Below, piece after piece: positions 1 to 11,181 of a stretch of 64,000 nucleotides of DNA. The translations under genes were made by a program, and so were the position numbers. The stretch spans positions 23,843,459-23,907,458 of the forward strand of contig NC_037670.1 in NCBI RefSeq assembly GCF_003255815.1, written 5' to 3'. Source of the DNA: Theropithecus gelada. Taxonomy: Eukaryota > Chordata > Mammalia > Primates > Cercopithecidae. How positions within the stretch are numbered: position 1 is the first letter of the stretch; each line of letters starts with the position of its first letter. A model generated the notes under the pieces. It had not been told where the DNA came from and made no database searches. It saw only the letters and a program-made list of their open reading frames with translations.

Positions 1-451
1 TTTGCAGATTATATGTGAAGTCATTCTACATTTCAGTCAGTTTGTAAATTCTTTGCTAGAACTTTTATGGTATGTATGTCTCTTTAAGAAGACTTAATAA
101 ATAGGGATTTAAATTCTAATGTTACTAGAAACGTCTATGATTGATTTCTTGTGCTTTTCTGAGATTTGGGTACTTAATTACCATATGTTCCTGTCATGCG
201 GATCCAGATCGTCTTAATTAGGCACAGCCAGAAGAGCAGTAAGCACCAGACCCTTCAGGGGACCCCAGCAGAGAGATTTTAGGATTTAGAGACCGGAGGC
301 CTTAGGTACAAAACAGATTCTGCTCTTTCACAAAGCACAAAACCTTTTAGCCATCTTGCAGAGGAGAATGTGGCTTGAGGCAGGAATCTCCAGAGTGTCC
401 CACCCTCCCCAAGTCCCACATACAGAAAAGAGCACAGATCATAAATAATAT
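1..451. other. Unique sequence, nothing recognised
   Basis: AT-rich sequence with no repeat family, splice-flanked open frame or RNA gene that I can recognise. It ends at the first base of an Alu. Confidence 0.4.
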
Positions 452-766
452 GGCTTGGATGGGTGCGGTGGCTCATGCCTGTAATCTCAGCACTTTGAGA
501 GGCTGAGATGGGTGGATCACTTGAGGTCAGGAGTTCGAGACCAGCATGGCCAACATGGCAAAACCCCGTCTCTACTAAAAACACAAAAATTAGTTGGGTG
601 TGGTGCCTGTAATCCCAACTACTCGGGAGGTTGAGGCAGGAGAATAGCTTGAACCTGGGAAGCGGAGGTTGCAGTGAGCCGAGATCATGCCATTGCACTC
701 CAGCCTGGGTGACAAGAGTGAAAAAATAAATAAATAAAAATAATCTGTCTCAAAAATAAATAAACC
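452..766 (+). mobile_element. Alu element (AluS-like), plus strand
   Basis: This is a full-length dimeric Alu. The left arm begins at the 'ggcttggatgggtgcggtggctc' region near 452. The mid A-rich linker is at about 577-592, and the right arm runs through 'gcactccagcctgggtgacaag'. The tail is an irregular A-rich stretch of 'aaataaataaa' units, with the usual 'tctgtctc' motif displaced inside it. It is 7SL-derived and non-coding. The short open frames across it on the minus strand are artefacts of Alu antisense sequence. Confidence 0.93.
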
Positions 767-873
767 CATATTGAATTGGATAAATGTTTGCTGAATATCA
801 GGATTAAGACCCTGTGGGGACAGTGCCAATGATTACACATCCTAAACAGCACAAAAATGACCAACGCAAACTT

Positions 874-1164
874 TTTTTTTTTTGAGACGGAGTCTCGCTC
901 TGTTGCCCAGGCTGGAGTGCAGTGGTGCGATCTTGGCTCACTGTAAGCTCCGCCTCCTGGGTTCACACCATTCTCCTGCCTCAGCCTCCTAAGTAGCTGA
1001 GACTACAGGCGCCCACCACCACGCCAGGCTAATTTTTTGTATTTTTAGTAGAGATGGGGTTTCTCCGTGTTAGCCAGGATGGTCTCGATCTCCTGACCTT
1101 GTGATCCGCCTGTCTCGGCCTCCCAAAGTGCTGGGATTACAGGCATGAGCCACCGCACCTGGCC
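874..1164 (-). mobile_element. Alu element (AluY-like), minus strand
   Basis: Read on plus, it starts with a poly-T run, then 'gagacggagtctcgctc', and ends with 'gagccaccgcacctggcc'. It is flanked by a 7-bp target-site duplication, 'caaactt', at 867-873 and 1165-1171. Y-type features such as 'gtgttagccaggatggtctcgatctc' point to a younger copy than the neighbouring AluS. Confidence 0.93.
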
Positions 1165-1171
1165 CAAACTT

Positions 1172-2732
1172 CTCTTTACAGATAGTCTTAAAACGTCACT
1201 GGAAATATTTTGAACAGCAGTCTTTTGTTACTGCAAAAATCTGGCAAGTCAATTATATGGACCAGGAGGAATTTACACTTTAACTCCCTTGCACATTTGC
1301 TGTTCACTTATTCGTGGGGAACAGTGAAAAAGCTGGGATGGAAGTCAGGCTTTCTTCACCACATCAGTGGCCCACGTTTTCCCAAGTCCTGCTGTGAACT
1401 CCATCATGAATAGTTGAGGCCAATTTTCTTAAGTCACATTTCCCTTTACTTAGAATTGGTATTGTATATGCATGTTTCCTTCAGGAATGCAAGTGTGAAA
1501 GGGCTGCAAAATATAGAAGTCGTTTATTACTGCAGAATGTCCCATTAAGCAGATGTACTTAACTCAGGAAAGCGTTAAGTGAAGATCGGACACAAGGGGG
1601 CAGTATTGCTCAACAAAGGTTCTTTGCTGCTGCTGGTGAAGTTGGAGTTTTTAACCTGCCCTCTTCTAAATATGTAAATTTATAAATAATGCTCTTTGCT
1701 CCTTTTTCTACAAAGACCCTTAAGCAATTAAAAACATATCAAAGAAATCAGTATGCATGCGCTTTTTAGTGTGTCTGTTGATTGTTTTTTAAGTAAATAT
1801 TTTTAAGGATTTTTTTTTCCCTTCCAGTTTTTATGAGACTGGCTGGTTATTAGCAAAGATAAAAAACTGCTCCTTTTCCTGGAAGAGGCTGTTCTTTATC
1901 AGCAATGCTGGGACATTCAGCCCTGGAGATATTAATATTCCTAAGATTCAGGAGGTTCTGTTCTCCGAGGAGAAACTGATCTGTGGGGAACCTATTGAAT
2001 CAGGATCTCAAAATTGTCACCCGTTTCTTCTGGGTGGAAATTGTCACCACTTAACGGGGCCACTGAGTGGTCTCAGATCACACTGCCAGTTTTTTGTGTC
2101 CACACTGGTGTGCTCCACATTTAGGCCTCAGTGTTCTTGGCCCTCCCTCATCCTCCTCATGTTGCTCTGAGCCAGCCTCCTGTTGTGTTGTTGCATTTAT
2201 TAAAACCACAAGCGCGTGGATTTCTCCATTTTTTAAAGGTTTCTTATTAGAAGTTGTTGGAATGCTGAGTATTTTCCTGCTTCCACTGAGCTGTGTCTGC
2301 TGTGGGCCTCCCTTCAACAAGGCTTTCCTTCTTGTGTTCATGGCCGGACCCCCTGGTGTGGCCTCATTTCCAGATTCCCCCTCTCTCTCCCTCCCCAGAA
2401 ATGGTTTCCATATGTGACCCCACGCGCTCTGGCCAGGCACCTTTGGAGGGGCTGACCTCCCACCTCTCTTCTCTGCAATCATCAATTCACACCTCCTGGG
2501 CCTCCTTCCAGGCTGCAGAGCTGAGAGCTAAGAGCCCTCTCCAGGCAGCTTTTATCTGCAGCCTCTGCTGACTCAGGAGTGTGGGAGGTGATGGCCTCAG
2601 GGTTCTGTCTGGTGCTGTCCGTCTGATCTGCTGGGAGCTCTCTTCTTCCAGCTGAGGCCATGAGAGTTTCTGTGGATAGCTGGGAGCTAGATTCTAGGAG
2701 ACTGGATGCTATCACAAAGAAAAGACCATTTG
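1172..2732. other. Unique sequence, no gene recognised
   Basis: About 1.5 kb without a recognisable repeat. Open frames near 2067-2485 exist on both strands over the same bases, have no recognisable domain and no splice-site context, and look like chance. A short poly-T run is present near 1809. Confidence 0.4.
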
Positions 2733-2871
2733 AGGCTGGGCGCTGTGGCTGAAGCCTGTAATCCCAGCACTTTGGAAGGCCAAGGAGTGTGGATCACTTG
2801 AGGTCAGGAGTTTGAGACCAGCCTGGGCAACACAGTGAGACCCCTTCTCTAAAAAAAAAAAAAAAAAAAGA
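2733..2871 (+). mobile_element. Free left Alu monomer (FLAM)
   Basis: Only the left Alu arm is present, from 'ggctgggcgctgtggc' through 'gcctgggcaacacagtgagacc', followed directly by an A19-type tail at about 2851-2869. There is no right arm. This is the structure of the fossil monomers that predate dimeric Alu. Confidence 0.85.
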
Positions 2872-2892
2872 GAAAAATGAAGAAAAAGAAAC

Positions 2893-3430
2893 ACTAAGGG
2901 GATTCCTATGTGGTGCCAGGTCCAGTGTGAAGCCCTAAGGCCCCACAGAGGGATGTGAGCAGCCTCTGCCTGCCCTCCAGGGCTGACCATCACATAACTG
3001 ACCTCGTTATGACTCAGTGAGTCAGGCCTGGCAGATGCCAGCGGCAGATGACTGATCCATCCTGCAGAGTTCAGGTTTCAGCTGAGAATTGAGCCCAGGG
3101 TCTCTTGGACTCATGTGCACACACAGGACCTGAGTGGGGGCCATCCAGCCTGGGGCCAGCTGACTTCCAGGTCCATCAAACCCAAGTCCGTCCCAGGGCC
3201 ACGAAGGCAATGTGGGGTGCACCAGAGGCAGTGGCATGCTCGTGGACTCACGTGGTTTGTTTTCCAGATTTTCAACTTGGGAAGGAATTGGGATGTGTTC
3301 TGTGAGTTCACAATGGGCTGGAAGAGAAGTGGCAGGAAGGCAGATGGTATCTGTTGGAAGTACACGTGGTTGCAAGTACTGAAGAGGCAGAAACAAATAA
3401 CATGAATAGTCATCTATATAGGCATATATA
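2893..3430. other. Unique sequence, nothing recognised
   Basis: No repeat or gene recognised. Overlapping short open frames on both strands near 3022-3413 show no domain and are probably chance. Confidence 0.35.
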
Positions 3431-3431
3431 T

Positions 3432-3960
3432 TTTAAATTAATAGACTTTACTTTTTAGAGAAGTTTTAGGTTCACAGCAAAATGGAGTGGAAGGTAGAGG
3501 TGTCCCAGCCCCTACACATGCACAGCCTCCGCCATTATCAACATCCTTCACCAGAGGGTACATTTGTTACAACGGATGAACCTGCATTGACGCATCACCA
3601 TCGCCCAGAGCCCAGAGTTGACACAGGGCTCACTTTTGGGGTTGTATGTTCTATGGGCTTGGACAAATGTATAATGACATGGATCCACCATTGTAGCATC
3701 ATACGAAACAGTTTCACTGCCCTAAAAATCCTCTGTGCTCCCCGTTTATCCGTTCCTCCCCTTCACCCCTGACAACCACTGACTTTTCACTGTCTCCATA
3801 GTTTTGCCTTTTCCTGAATGTCACATGGTTGGACTTACACAGTGTGTAGCTTTTTCAGACTGGCTTCTTTCACTTAGCAGTGTGCATTTAAGGTTCCTCT
3901 ACACCTCTTCGTGGCTCGACAGCTCATTTCTTTTCTAGCACTGAATAATTGAATAGTCAT
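3432..3960 (-). mobile_element. Ancient L1 (L1M) 3' end, antisense
   Basis: The plus strand reads 'atagactttactttttagag', then 'ttttaggttcacagcaaaatgg', and further on 'caaatgtataatgacatgga' and 'ttcactgccctaaaaatcc'. This is the reverse complement of the 3' untranslated part and ORF2 tail of mammalian-wide L1M elements, whose sense strand ends in an 'aaaataaagtctatta'-like run. The copy breaks off in the 'gctgaataat' region at its 5' side. The open frame at 3482-3772 lies inside it and is not a gene. Confidence 0.8.
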
Positions 3961-4383
3961 ATTTGTCCAGAAGTCTGGAGTGGACAGTCCCGGGATGCTG
4001 CAGGGGCTCAACGAGGTTATCAAGGACCTGGTCCCACTGCTCTTTCCGTTCCACGCTCTCCATCGGGTCGCCTGATCCCCTCATAGCTGCAGAGGCAGCT
4101 GCACCTCCAGGAACTGAGACCTCGAAGACTGAGGCTGGAGGAAGGGGAAGGGTAGGGGAAAGGTGATGCCAGCCCAGGCTGACCCCTGTTGATGCAAAAG
4201 CAAGAGGTTTCCTAGAAGGCCCCTGCAGAGAACGTCCACTTACATCTCAGTAGCCAGACCTGGGTCATGTGGCCACCTCTGGACAGCACAGGGAAAACAA
4301 ATGGCCACATCTGGTCTAGACCAATCATGGCTCACCACAGTGCGGGGTAGGGGTGTCCTCTCCACTGCCTCGGAACACACTGG
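3961..4383. other. Degenerate interspersed-repeat-like sequence
   Basis: The stretch includes 'cacttacatctcagtagccagacctgggtcatgtggcc', which resembles a motif common in old human repeats ('catctcattggccagaac...gtcacatggcc'). I cannot assign the family with confidence. No gene is seen. Confidence 0.3.
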
Positions 4384-4400
4384 GGCTCTGTTAGTACAGA

Positions 4401-4522
4401 AGTGTGCGCGTGTACACGTATGTATATGCGTGTGTGAGTGTGTGTGCGTGTGCGTGTATGTGTGTGTGTGCGTGTGCGCGCGTGTATGTGTGCGTGTGTG
4501 TGTGTGTGTTAGTGTGTATGTG
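4401..4522. repeat. TG-rich microsatellite, left block
   Basis: Alternating purine-pyrimidine (TG)n with interspersed GC and TA steps, including 'gtgcgcgcgtg'. It is the left half of a TG-rich satellite that continues at 4995 beyond an inserted LTR. Open frames of repeating Val-Cys or Thr-His residues here are artefacts. Confidence 0.9.
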
Positions 4523-4865
4523 TGTTAAGGGAGGAGACCACCCCTCATATTGTCTTATGCCCAATTTCGGCCTCCAAAGAAAGAAGAAGTAAAAACTAAA
4601 AGGCAGAAATGAAATCCACAAGCAGACAGCCCGGCGCCATACCCTGGGCCTGGTAGTTAAAGATCGACCCCTGACCTAATGGGTTCTGTTATCTATAGAT
4701 TGCAGACATTGTATAGAAAAGCACTGTGAAAATCCCTGTCCTGTTCTGTTTCGTTCTAATTACCGGTGCATGCAGCCCCCAGTCACGTACCCCTGCTTGC
4801 TCAATCGATCACGACCCTCTCACGATCATGACCCGCTCACATGGACCCCCTTAGAGTTGTGAGCC

Positions 4866-4872
4866 TTTAAAA
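4866..4872 (+). promoter_or_regulatory. TATA-like box in the LTR
   Basis: The 'tttaaaa' in 'gagcctttaaaagggac' lies about 70 bases upstream of the LTR polyadenylation signal. That is the expected place for the U3 core promoter of an ERV1 LTR. Activity is not shown by sequence. Confidence 0.45.
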
Positions 4873-4940
4873 GGGACAGGAATTGCTCACTCGGGGAGCT
4901 CGGTTGTTGGAGACGTGAGTCTTGCCGAAGGTCCCGGCCG

Positions 4941-4946
4941 AATAAA
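4941..4946 (+). terminator. LTR polyadenylation signal aataaa
   Basis: A canonical 'aataaa' in 'ggccgaataaagcccttcc', followed by a T/G-rich stretch. This fits the R/U5 region of the LTR. Confidence 0.6.
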
Positions 4947-4994
4947 GCCCTTCCTTAACTCTGAGGGTTTTTGTCTGCGGCTTGTCCTGCTACA

Positions 4995-5400
4995 GTGTGA
5001 GTGTGTTAGTGAATGTGCATGCATGTGTTAGTGTGTATGTGAATGTGTTAGTGTGCATGTGGGTTACTGAGTGTGCATGTGTGTACACGTGTGTGTTAAT
5101 GAATGTGTACATGTGTGTTAGTGTATACATGTGTTAGGTGTGCGTGTGTGAATGTGTACATGTGAGCGTGTATGTGTGTTAGTGTACATGTTTGTATGTG
5201 AATGTATACGTGAGTCTGTGTGTTAGTGTGTACATATGTTAGTGCATGTTTGTATGTGTTAGTGAATGTATACATGTTTGTGTTAGTGAGTTTGTGTGTG
5301 TGACTGTATGTGTGTGGGTGTGTGTGTATATGTGTACATGTGGGAGTGTCTGCGAGTGTGTACGTGTGTGTGCACGCTAGTGTGTGTTAATATGTGTGTA
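4995..5400. repeat. TG-rich minisatellite, right block
   Basis: Degenerate units of about 20 bases, of the type 'gtgttagtgtgcatgtg' and 'gtgttagtgaatgtg', recur for 400 bases. It is the continuation of the 4401-4522 block, displaced by the LTR. The unit is longer and more variable than a plain dinucleotide repeat. Confidence 0.88.
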
Positions 5401-7725
5401 TTGAACCAGTGCTGAGAAGTAATGGAAGGTGTCTGTCAGCCACAAAGTGCAATACAAAGACCATTTTCACGGCAAGAAACTGAAGGAGCTAGTCAGGAAA
5501 GTGGAGCCCCCTTAGCGGAGGTGGGCGCTGTTATGCTGATGTAGAGGAGATTCAGGGGTCAGCCTGCAGGAGATAGGCCCTGTGAGAGTAATTATCACAT
5601 GAATGGTACAGGTAAAGTTTGGAGAGGGAAGGAATCGCTGTTAGTTCAGAGAACTAACGGTGTTGGAGATATTGGACCTGGGCATTGGAGAATGGATAAA
5701 ACTGTTTAAAAAGTAGCTGTTTTATTGTATGAGTGACAAATATTGCTCCTTGTCCTTTAATCTTTATTTGTTCCTTCTCTGTAGTTAACAGCAGCCACAG
5801 TTTTCGGCAACATCAGGGCTGCCTTTTCCATCTTCCCGTGCGGCTAGGAATGGCTCTGGGGAGGGAAGGAAAGCATTCAGGCACCTTTTGGATTGTGGCC
5901 CCCAGGGGAACAGGCCCCTTCCCTTTTCCCCCTCCTATCTGCAGGCCTGCAGCCCAGGTGGCAGGACAAAGAGATAGGAGGAAACTGAACCTGTGCAGCT
6001 CTGCAAGAGAAAATAAAAGGTTTTCTTGTTTAAATCAGTATTATTTTGGATGTGTCTTTGTTAATATGAGCCTGTATTATAATTAAAGTCATAAGCTTGT
6101 AGTGTCTCCTGAGAGCTACTTTAATCATACTTATCTAAATCAAGGCTTACCTCGCCTTGCAGTGTTAAGGAGCAATTTACAGTTTCCTTTTTAAGAAGGC
6201 CTTTCCTGCACTGTGATCGGTTGATGGTCACTTTTGTCTTGGGTCTGAATCTTCCAGTTGCCCTCCAGCCTTGTGGACAGGCGCGGTGGGTATTACTTGG
6301 AAATGCCAACTGGTGCTTCCCTTTTTGTCCTGTAACCCTTTACTTGGGTAGGGTTTGGTTGTCTCAGGGAAGAGATGGGACAGCTGAAAGAGAATCAACT
6401 GGGGTCAGGTCTAGGCTTTCCATTTTCAGGGTGGTCAGAAGGAACAGCTGTGCACAGACACTGGGTGGGGAGGCAGATGTGAGGGACCCATTGCCAGCAC
6501 ATGCAGAGACAGTTCAGCCCTGTGGGGGCCTTGAATGGGGAGTGGGGGTGCCACGCCAGGATTGATAGCCATGAGGTCCCCTCAGAGGGGCAGGCATGGA
6601 TATCAACCCCCTCGGTCCACCTCAGCCCCTCCCCAAGGTAAGGACGAGACAAGTCCCGTAAACCTCAGCTGCAGCTCGGCCAGTGGACTGAGCTTTGGTC
6701 TCTGCCATTGATGGGGTGAGGGGTCATGGTGGAAATTAAGCCATGCTATGGAGGAATGCACAGAGCTGAATTTCTCACACACCTGCATTCACTGACAGAG
6801 ACTGGTGCCTGCTACACAGATACTTACGGAGATCTGTTATGAAGGGCCTGGCAAAACACTGGGTATTGCAGATTCAAAAAATGTGGCCAATACAGGGATG
6901 CATGAGTCGGCCCCTCCCTTCTATCTTTTTTCTCTCTAGTCCAGTCACAAGGGCTCTAGGTGACCACGCTGAAAGGTCTTAATGCTACTTGGTCATCTGA
7001 AGACTATTGGAATATTATCAGAAATGTAGAATCTGTAGAACTAAAATATGAGTTGCCTTTCCTGGTGGCAGTTTTGAAAGGGCGTTTGTTTGTTTGTTTT
7101 GCCAGCAGCTACCCACTTTGCACAGAGTTCTTGGCCCAGAGTAGAGGGCACACTGAATATTTGCTGATGGAAAAGAAGAAACTCTGTGTTTCTTTGGGAA
7201 TTTCCCAATAATTTAGCCTTTGTTTGAGAGGCAGGTGATTGTAAGTAAATGGATCCTATTGGCACAATCATCGTTTTCTATTTGGAAGGAAACAGACAGC
7301 ACCAGAGTGACCTCTGAGGGCAGACACCTGAGACCACAAAAATGTGTCCCCTGTAGAAGAAAGGTCGAAGAGAGCTGGAAAGAACTGTATCATTGACTAT
7401 ACATGAATAATGCTGATTTTGCATAAAAAAGCTTTCCATGAAATTTTATTGCTTATCTTAGAGCCGTACTAAGAATTGTAAACTAAAGGGTGAAAATAAT
7501 TTGCTGAAATCCCACTTCTTTACCTTAAAAAGTCACTGATGAGCAAAACTGTGAACAAATAGCTTTCAAGCAAGTCAGCAGCAAAATAGTTTCTACAAAC
7601 AAATTATCCTGGTAGTGAAGAAAATGTTCTGAAAAATGGGATGCTTGGCCATAATAATATGACTTATTTTAGGAGCCAACATGGATGGAATTTCACATAA
7701 TCTTAGGGGAGGTCTTTCATGAAAT
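5401..7725. other. Unique sequence, no gene recognised
   Basis: More than 2 kb with no repeat I can name. The 117-aa open frame at 5733-6086 and the 114-aa frame at 6221-6565 have no recognisable domain. Translation ends are not matched by splice or polyadenylation context that I trust. Confidence 0.4.
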
Positions 7726-7729
7726 GCCA

Positions 7730-7945
7730 TAAATCATAACAAAATCCAGAAGCAGTAAAGGAAAATATTGATAAATTTGACTTCACACAAACTAAAAGCT
7801 TTTATAAGTCAAGAATTCCATAAGCAAATTTAAAATACCAACCTCAAAATAACCATCAAATTAAAGTATAAACCCAATTTTCAACCTAGCACTTTTCTGA
7901 GCATTTTCCTTTGCTAAGAAAAATATTTGCAACACATTGTGGTGG
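7730..7945 (+). mobile_element. Degenerate L1 ORF2 fragment, sense
   Basis: The string 'ggaaaatattgataaatttgac' followed by 'actaaaagctttt' and later 'aaaaatatttgcaacac' matches the conserved ORF2 3' region of old L1 elements. Frames are destroyed by indels. Confidence 0.55.
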
Positions 7946-8032
7946 AAGCTGACAGCTAGATATCCACTGAAATCTATTTTCCTTCTTTAATTGTCATGGG
8001 ATTCTAAGGGGGCCTACACAGCACTCTTGGGT

Positions 8033-8556
8033 GGCCCCCACAATCCCTAGTAGCTGGTGTTCATGTGCTTGTGTAGCCTCCTCCCCTTGAGTATGGGTAG
8101 GACATGTGACTTCTAATCAATAGTGCATGGAAAAGGTATCAGGATTGACATGATTATGTGTATGTAATTATATATATAGCATTGTCATATCCATTTTGCT
8201 GGATTTTCTCTCTCCCCATTGGCCTTGAGGAAACCCTACATGGCAAGGAACTGAGGGCTTCTAAGAGCTGAGGATACCAGGGCAAGGCTGATGGATAACA
8301 AGGCAAGACATTGAAGCCACCAGTCCAACTGAGTTCTGCCAACCTGCCTGGACTTGAAAGTGTGTCCTTCCACAGTCAAACCTCAGATGAGACTACAGCC
8401 CAGCCAGTGCCTTGACTACCACCTTGCAAAGGACCCAGCTGAGCCAAACCAAACTCCTGACTCACAGACTCTGTGAGATAAGGAATGTTTAGTTTTAAGC
8501 CCTAAGTTATTAGTGGTAATATTGTTAGGCAGAATAGAGTAGATAGTTAATACACA
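8033..8556 (+). mobile_element. MLT1-type MaLR LTR (ERVL-MaLR), solo
   Basis: MaLR landmarks appear in order: 'acatggcaaggaactgag' near 8239, 'cttgactaccaccttgc', then 'actctgtgagataaggaatgttta', 'ttttaagccctaagtta', and a terminal 'atagttaatacacag'. These match the 3' half and end of MLT1 LTRs. There is no internal MaLR sequence. The 5' boundary is approximate. Confidence 0.65.
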
Positions 8557-8569
8557 GCCTAACTATACT

Positions 8570-8975
8570 GCATCTTTCAGCTGCCCTGGCAGTTAGATGT
8601 GGCCATATGACCAAATTCTAACCCATAGGATATGAACAGAGCAATGTGGGTCACTTCTGGGCTGGGAGTTTGAAAGAGTTGGCATGACTCTTGCCCATGT
8701 TCTTCCCCCTTCTCCATGGCTAGAACACAGGTGTGCCTGTACCCCAGTGTTGACATTGCAGAAGAGAACAACATCTTGAGTCACGGTGGAAAAATAAGAT
8801 GGAAGGAACCTGAGTACCTGAATGTGATTTTAGTGTATCGTATGAGTGGCCATGTGTAGTAGAATGAGACATTCACCTCAGACTGTCATAGGTGAGAGAT
8901 ACAACCATTTATTACATTTAAGACACTGAATTTTGTTGGCTCTTTTTGTTATAGCAGCTAGCCTAATAATTTCCA
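8570..8975 (+). mobile_element. Second degenerate MaLR LTR (MLT1J/K-like)
   Basis: It begins with 'ggcagttagatgtggccatatgacc' and ends with 'catttaagacactgaattttg', then 'tgttatagcagctagcctaat'. This end is typical of the oldest MLT1 subfamilies. It abuts the previous LTR in the same orientation. Subfamily and boundaries are uncertain. Confidence 0.5.
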
Positions 8976-9189
8976 TAAGAAATAAAACATACAATTCAAG
9001 AAGAAAAAGCAACAAAATAATAAAAACTGGGCAAAAGACAAAGATACTTCACAAGAAAATAAATATAAAAAGATGGAAAGTTGTTCCATCTTATTCTCCT
9101 CCCATCTCCTGGCTCCTAGAACATAAACCATATTATTCTTAAGAAAAGTAATATCTCTTTTCTCTGAGACATACTTTTTACCTATCTAA

Positions 9190-9570
9190 ATGGCAATGTT
9201 AAAATGTTGATGGTTCCCCATGATGACATTGGTGTAAGGAAACTTTCCTTCTAACATACAATTCTGTTGGTAGAAATCTAATTATGTGTCACTTTTCCAG
9301 AAGACACACACACACATACAAAACAAGCAGAGTACTAGAATATATTTGGGATGTATAGTAATGTCTATAGTCTGCCTACTCATGGAAATAAAAATATATA
9401 AGTATATATTTCTGAGTATATGCATAACCATTTTTTTCTGGAAGGAAATTGCAAGGAATTGTTAACCAGTGGGTAGAATGACTGGGGCTCAGGTGAAAAT
9501 GTCTTCATTTTTCATTTAACGTCTCTCTTGACTGCTTAAATTTTATTACAATTAATTTTTATTTAAAACA
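9190..9570 (+). mobile_element. Ancient L1M 3' end fragment
   Basis: The copy includes 'ttttctggaaggaaattgca' followed by 'ggaattgttaaccagtggg' and a T-rich stretch, the pattern of the 3' untranslated region of old L1M families. It is strongly diverged. Confidence 0.42.
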
Positions 9571-9639
9571 CAGAAGTGCATTATCTGGTGGTGGTTTGGA
9601 TGATTCTACCTTTTCAGCCAGAGATTTTACTGCAAATAA

Positions 9640-9879
9640 TTTATGCCAAGAATTTTACTGCTAAGAATTTATGTGTGTGTGTGTATACATGCAAACACAC
9701 ACACATCTGTACATAAAAAAAATGTATACTCTACCATTTTTACAAAATCAACACAGTAGAAAGGAATTTAGGGCTTTAGCAGGGGACAGGTTGAAAAGGG
9801 ATGGTACCTCTATATGATGGAATATGACTGAGCCATGAAAGAAATGAGGCAATTCTGTATGCACCCACATGGACAAATC
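9640..9879 (+). mobile_element. Older L1M fragment, left of nested L1MB
   Basis: The sequence 'tatgatggaatatgactgagccatgaaagaaatgagg' corresponds to the conserved end of L1 ORF2. It breaks abruptly at about 9880, where a different part of L1 starts. The likely continuation is at 11182-11410. A TG/CA microsatellite at about 9672-9706 lies inside it. Confidence 0.5.
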
Positions 9880-11181
9880 AACAAGACAATAGGGAAAGAA
9901 TGGTTTTTCAACAAATGGTGCTGGGATCTCCACAAACGCAAGAATGGAGTTGGACCTTTTCTAACACCATATACAAAAACTAACTCAAATTGGATCAAAG
10001 ACCTAAATGTAAAAGCTAAAAACTATAAAAGTCTTAGAAGAAACAGGACAAAAGCTTCATGACATTGGATTTGGTGAGGATTTCTTGGATATGGCACAAA
10101 AGGCTTAAAAAACAAAAGAAGAAAATAGGCAAATTGGACTCAATGAGGGTGAGAAACTTTTGTGCTTCAAAAAGACACTTCAAAAAGACACTTTCAGTAG
10201 AGTAGAAAGGCGACCCATAGAATGAGAGAAAATTTTTGCAAATCATATATCTGAGACAGGATTAATATCCAGTATATATAGAGGACTAAAAATCAACAAT
10301 AAGACAGACAACCCAGTTGCAAAAGGGGCAAAGGACTTGAATAGACATTTCTCTAAAGAAGATGTACAAATGGCCAGTAAGCACATGAAAAGATGTTCAA
10401 CATCATTAATCACTAAGGAAATGCAAATCAAAACTATAATGAGATACCACCTCACACCGGTTAGGATGCCTCTTATAACAAAAACAGAAGATAACCAGTG
10501 TTGGTGAGGATGTGGAAAAATTGAAACTCTTGTGCATGGTTGATGGGAATGTAACTTGTTGGAGCTGCTGTGCCAAACAGTATGGCACTTTCTCAAAAAA
10601 TTAGACATAGAATTACAATATAATCAAGCAATTCCACTTCTAGATACAGATCCAAAAGAATTGGAAGCAGGGTCTTGAAGAGATATTTGTACACCATATT
10701 TACAGCATTATTCACAACATCCAAAAGGTGGAAGCAACCCAAGTGTCCACCAGTGATGAATGGATAAGCGAAGTGTGCTACATATAACAATGGAATATTA
10801 TCCAACCTCAAAAAGGAACATTCGGACACATGCTCCAATATGAACAAACCTTGAGGACATTAGGCTGAATGAAATAAGCCAGTCCCCAAAAGACAAACAC
10901 TATGATTCCACTTACATGAAGTATCTAGAGTAGTCAAATTCATAGAGACTATAAGAATGATGGCTGCCAGGGGCTGGAGGGAGAGATATATGGGAAGTTG
11001 TTGTTTAATGGGTACAGAGTTTCAATTTTGCAAGATGAAAAAAGTTCCAGAGATGGATAATGGTGATGGCTGTAAAAAGACGTGAATGTACTGAATACTG
11101 CTGAACTATACACTTAAAAATAGTTAAGAGGGTACATTTTATTTTATGTGCATTTTACCACAAGAAAAAAGGAAGAAAAAG
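9880..11181 (+). mobile_element. L1MB-type LINE-1 3' end, 5'-truncated
   Basis: This is a 1.3-kb sense L1 fragment. It covers the ORF2 C-terminal coding part ('aatggtgctgggatctcc', 'gagataccacctcacacc', 'ggaagcaacccaagtgtcc') and the 3' untranslated region ('gccaggggctggagggag', 'aatgggtacagagtttc', 'ctgaactatacacttaaaaa'). It ends in an A-rich tail at about 11163-11181. The reading frame is broken, and a 14-bp local duplication sits at about 10168-10194. No functional reverse transcriptase remains. Confidence 0.85.

Larger units (their letters stand above)
4523..4994 (+). mobile_element. Solitary endogenous retrovirus LTR (ERV1, LTR2/HERV-E-like)
   Basis: A roughly 470-bp unit begins 'tgttaagggaggagacc' and ends 'gtcctgctaca', matching the TG...CA convention. 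It has a TATA-like 'tttaaaa' at 4866-4872, an 'aataaa' signal at 4941-4946 and a T/G-rich U5. No internal retroviral sequence follows, so it is a solo LTR. The wording resembles class I LTRs of the HERV-E/LTR2 group, but the exact family is from memory. The exact left boundary and target duplication ('gtgt'-type) are ambiguous because it sits inside a TG repeat. Confidence 0.72.

Noticed and set aside
4401..4621. Cys/Val-rich and His/Thr-rich frames that look like metal-binding repeats
   Set aside because: Translations of a TG/CA microsatellite.
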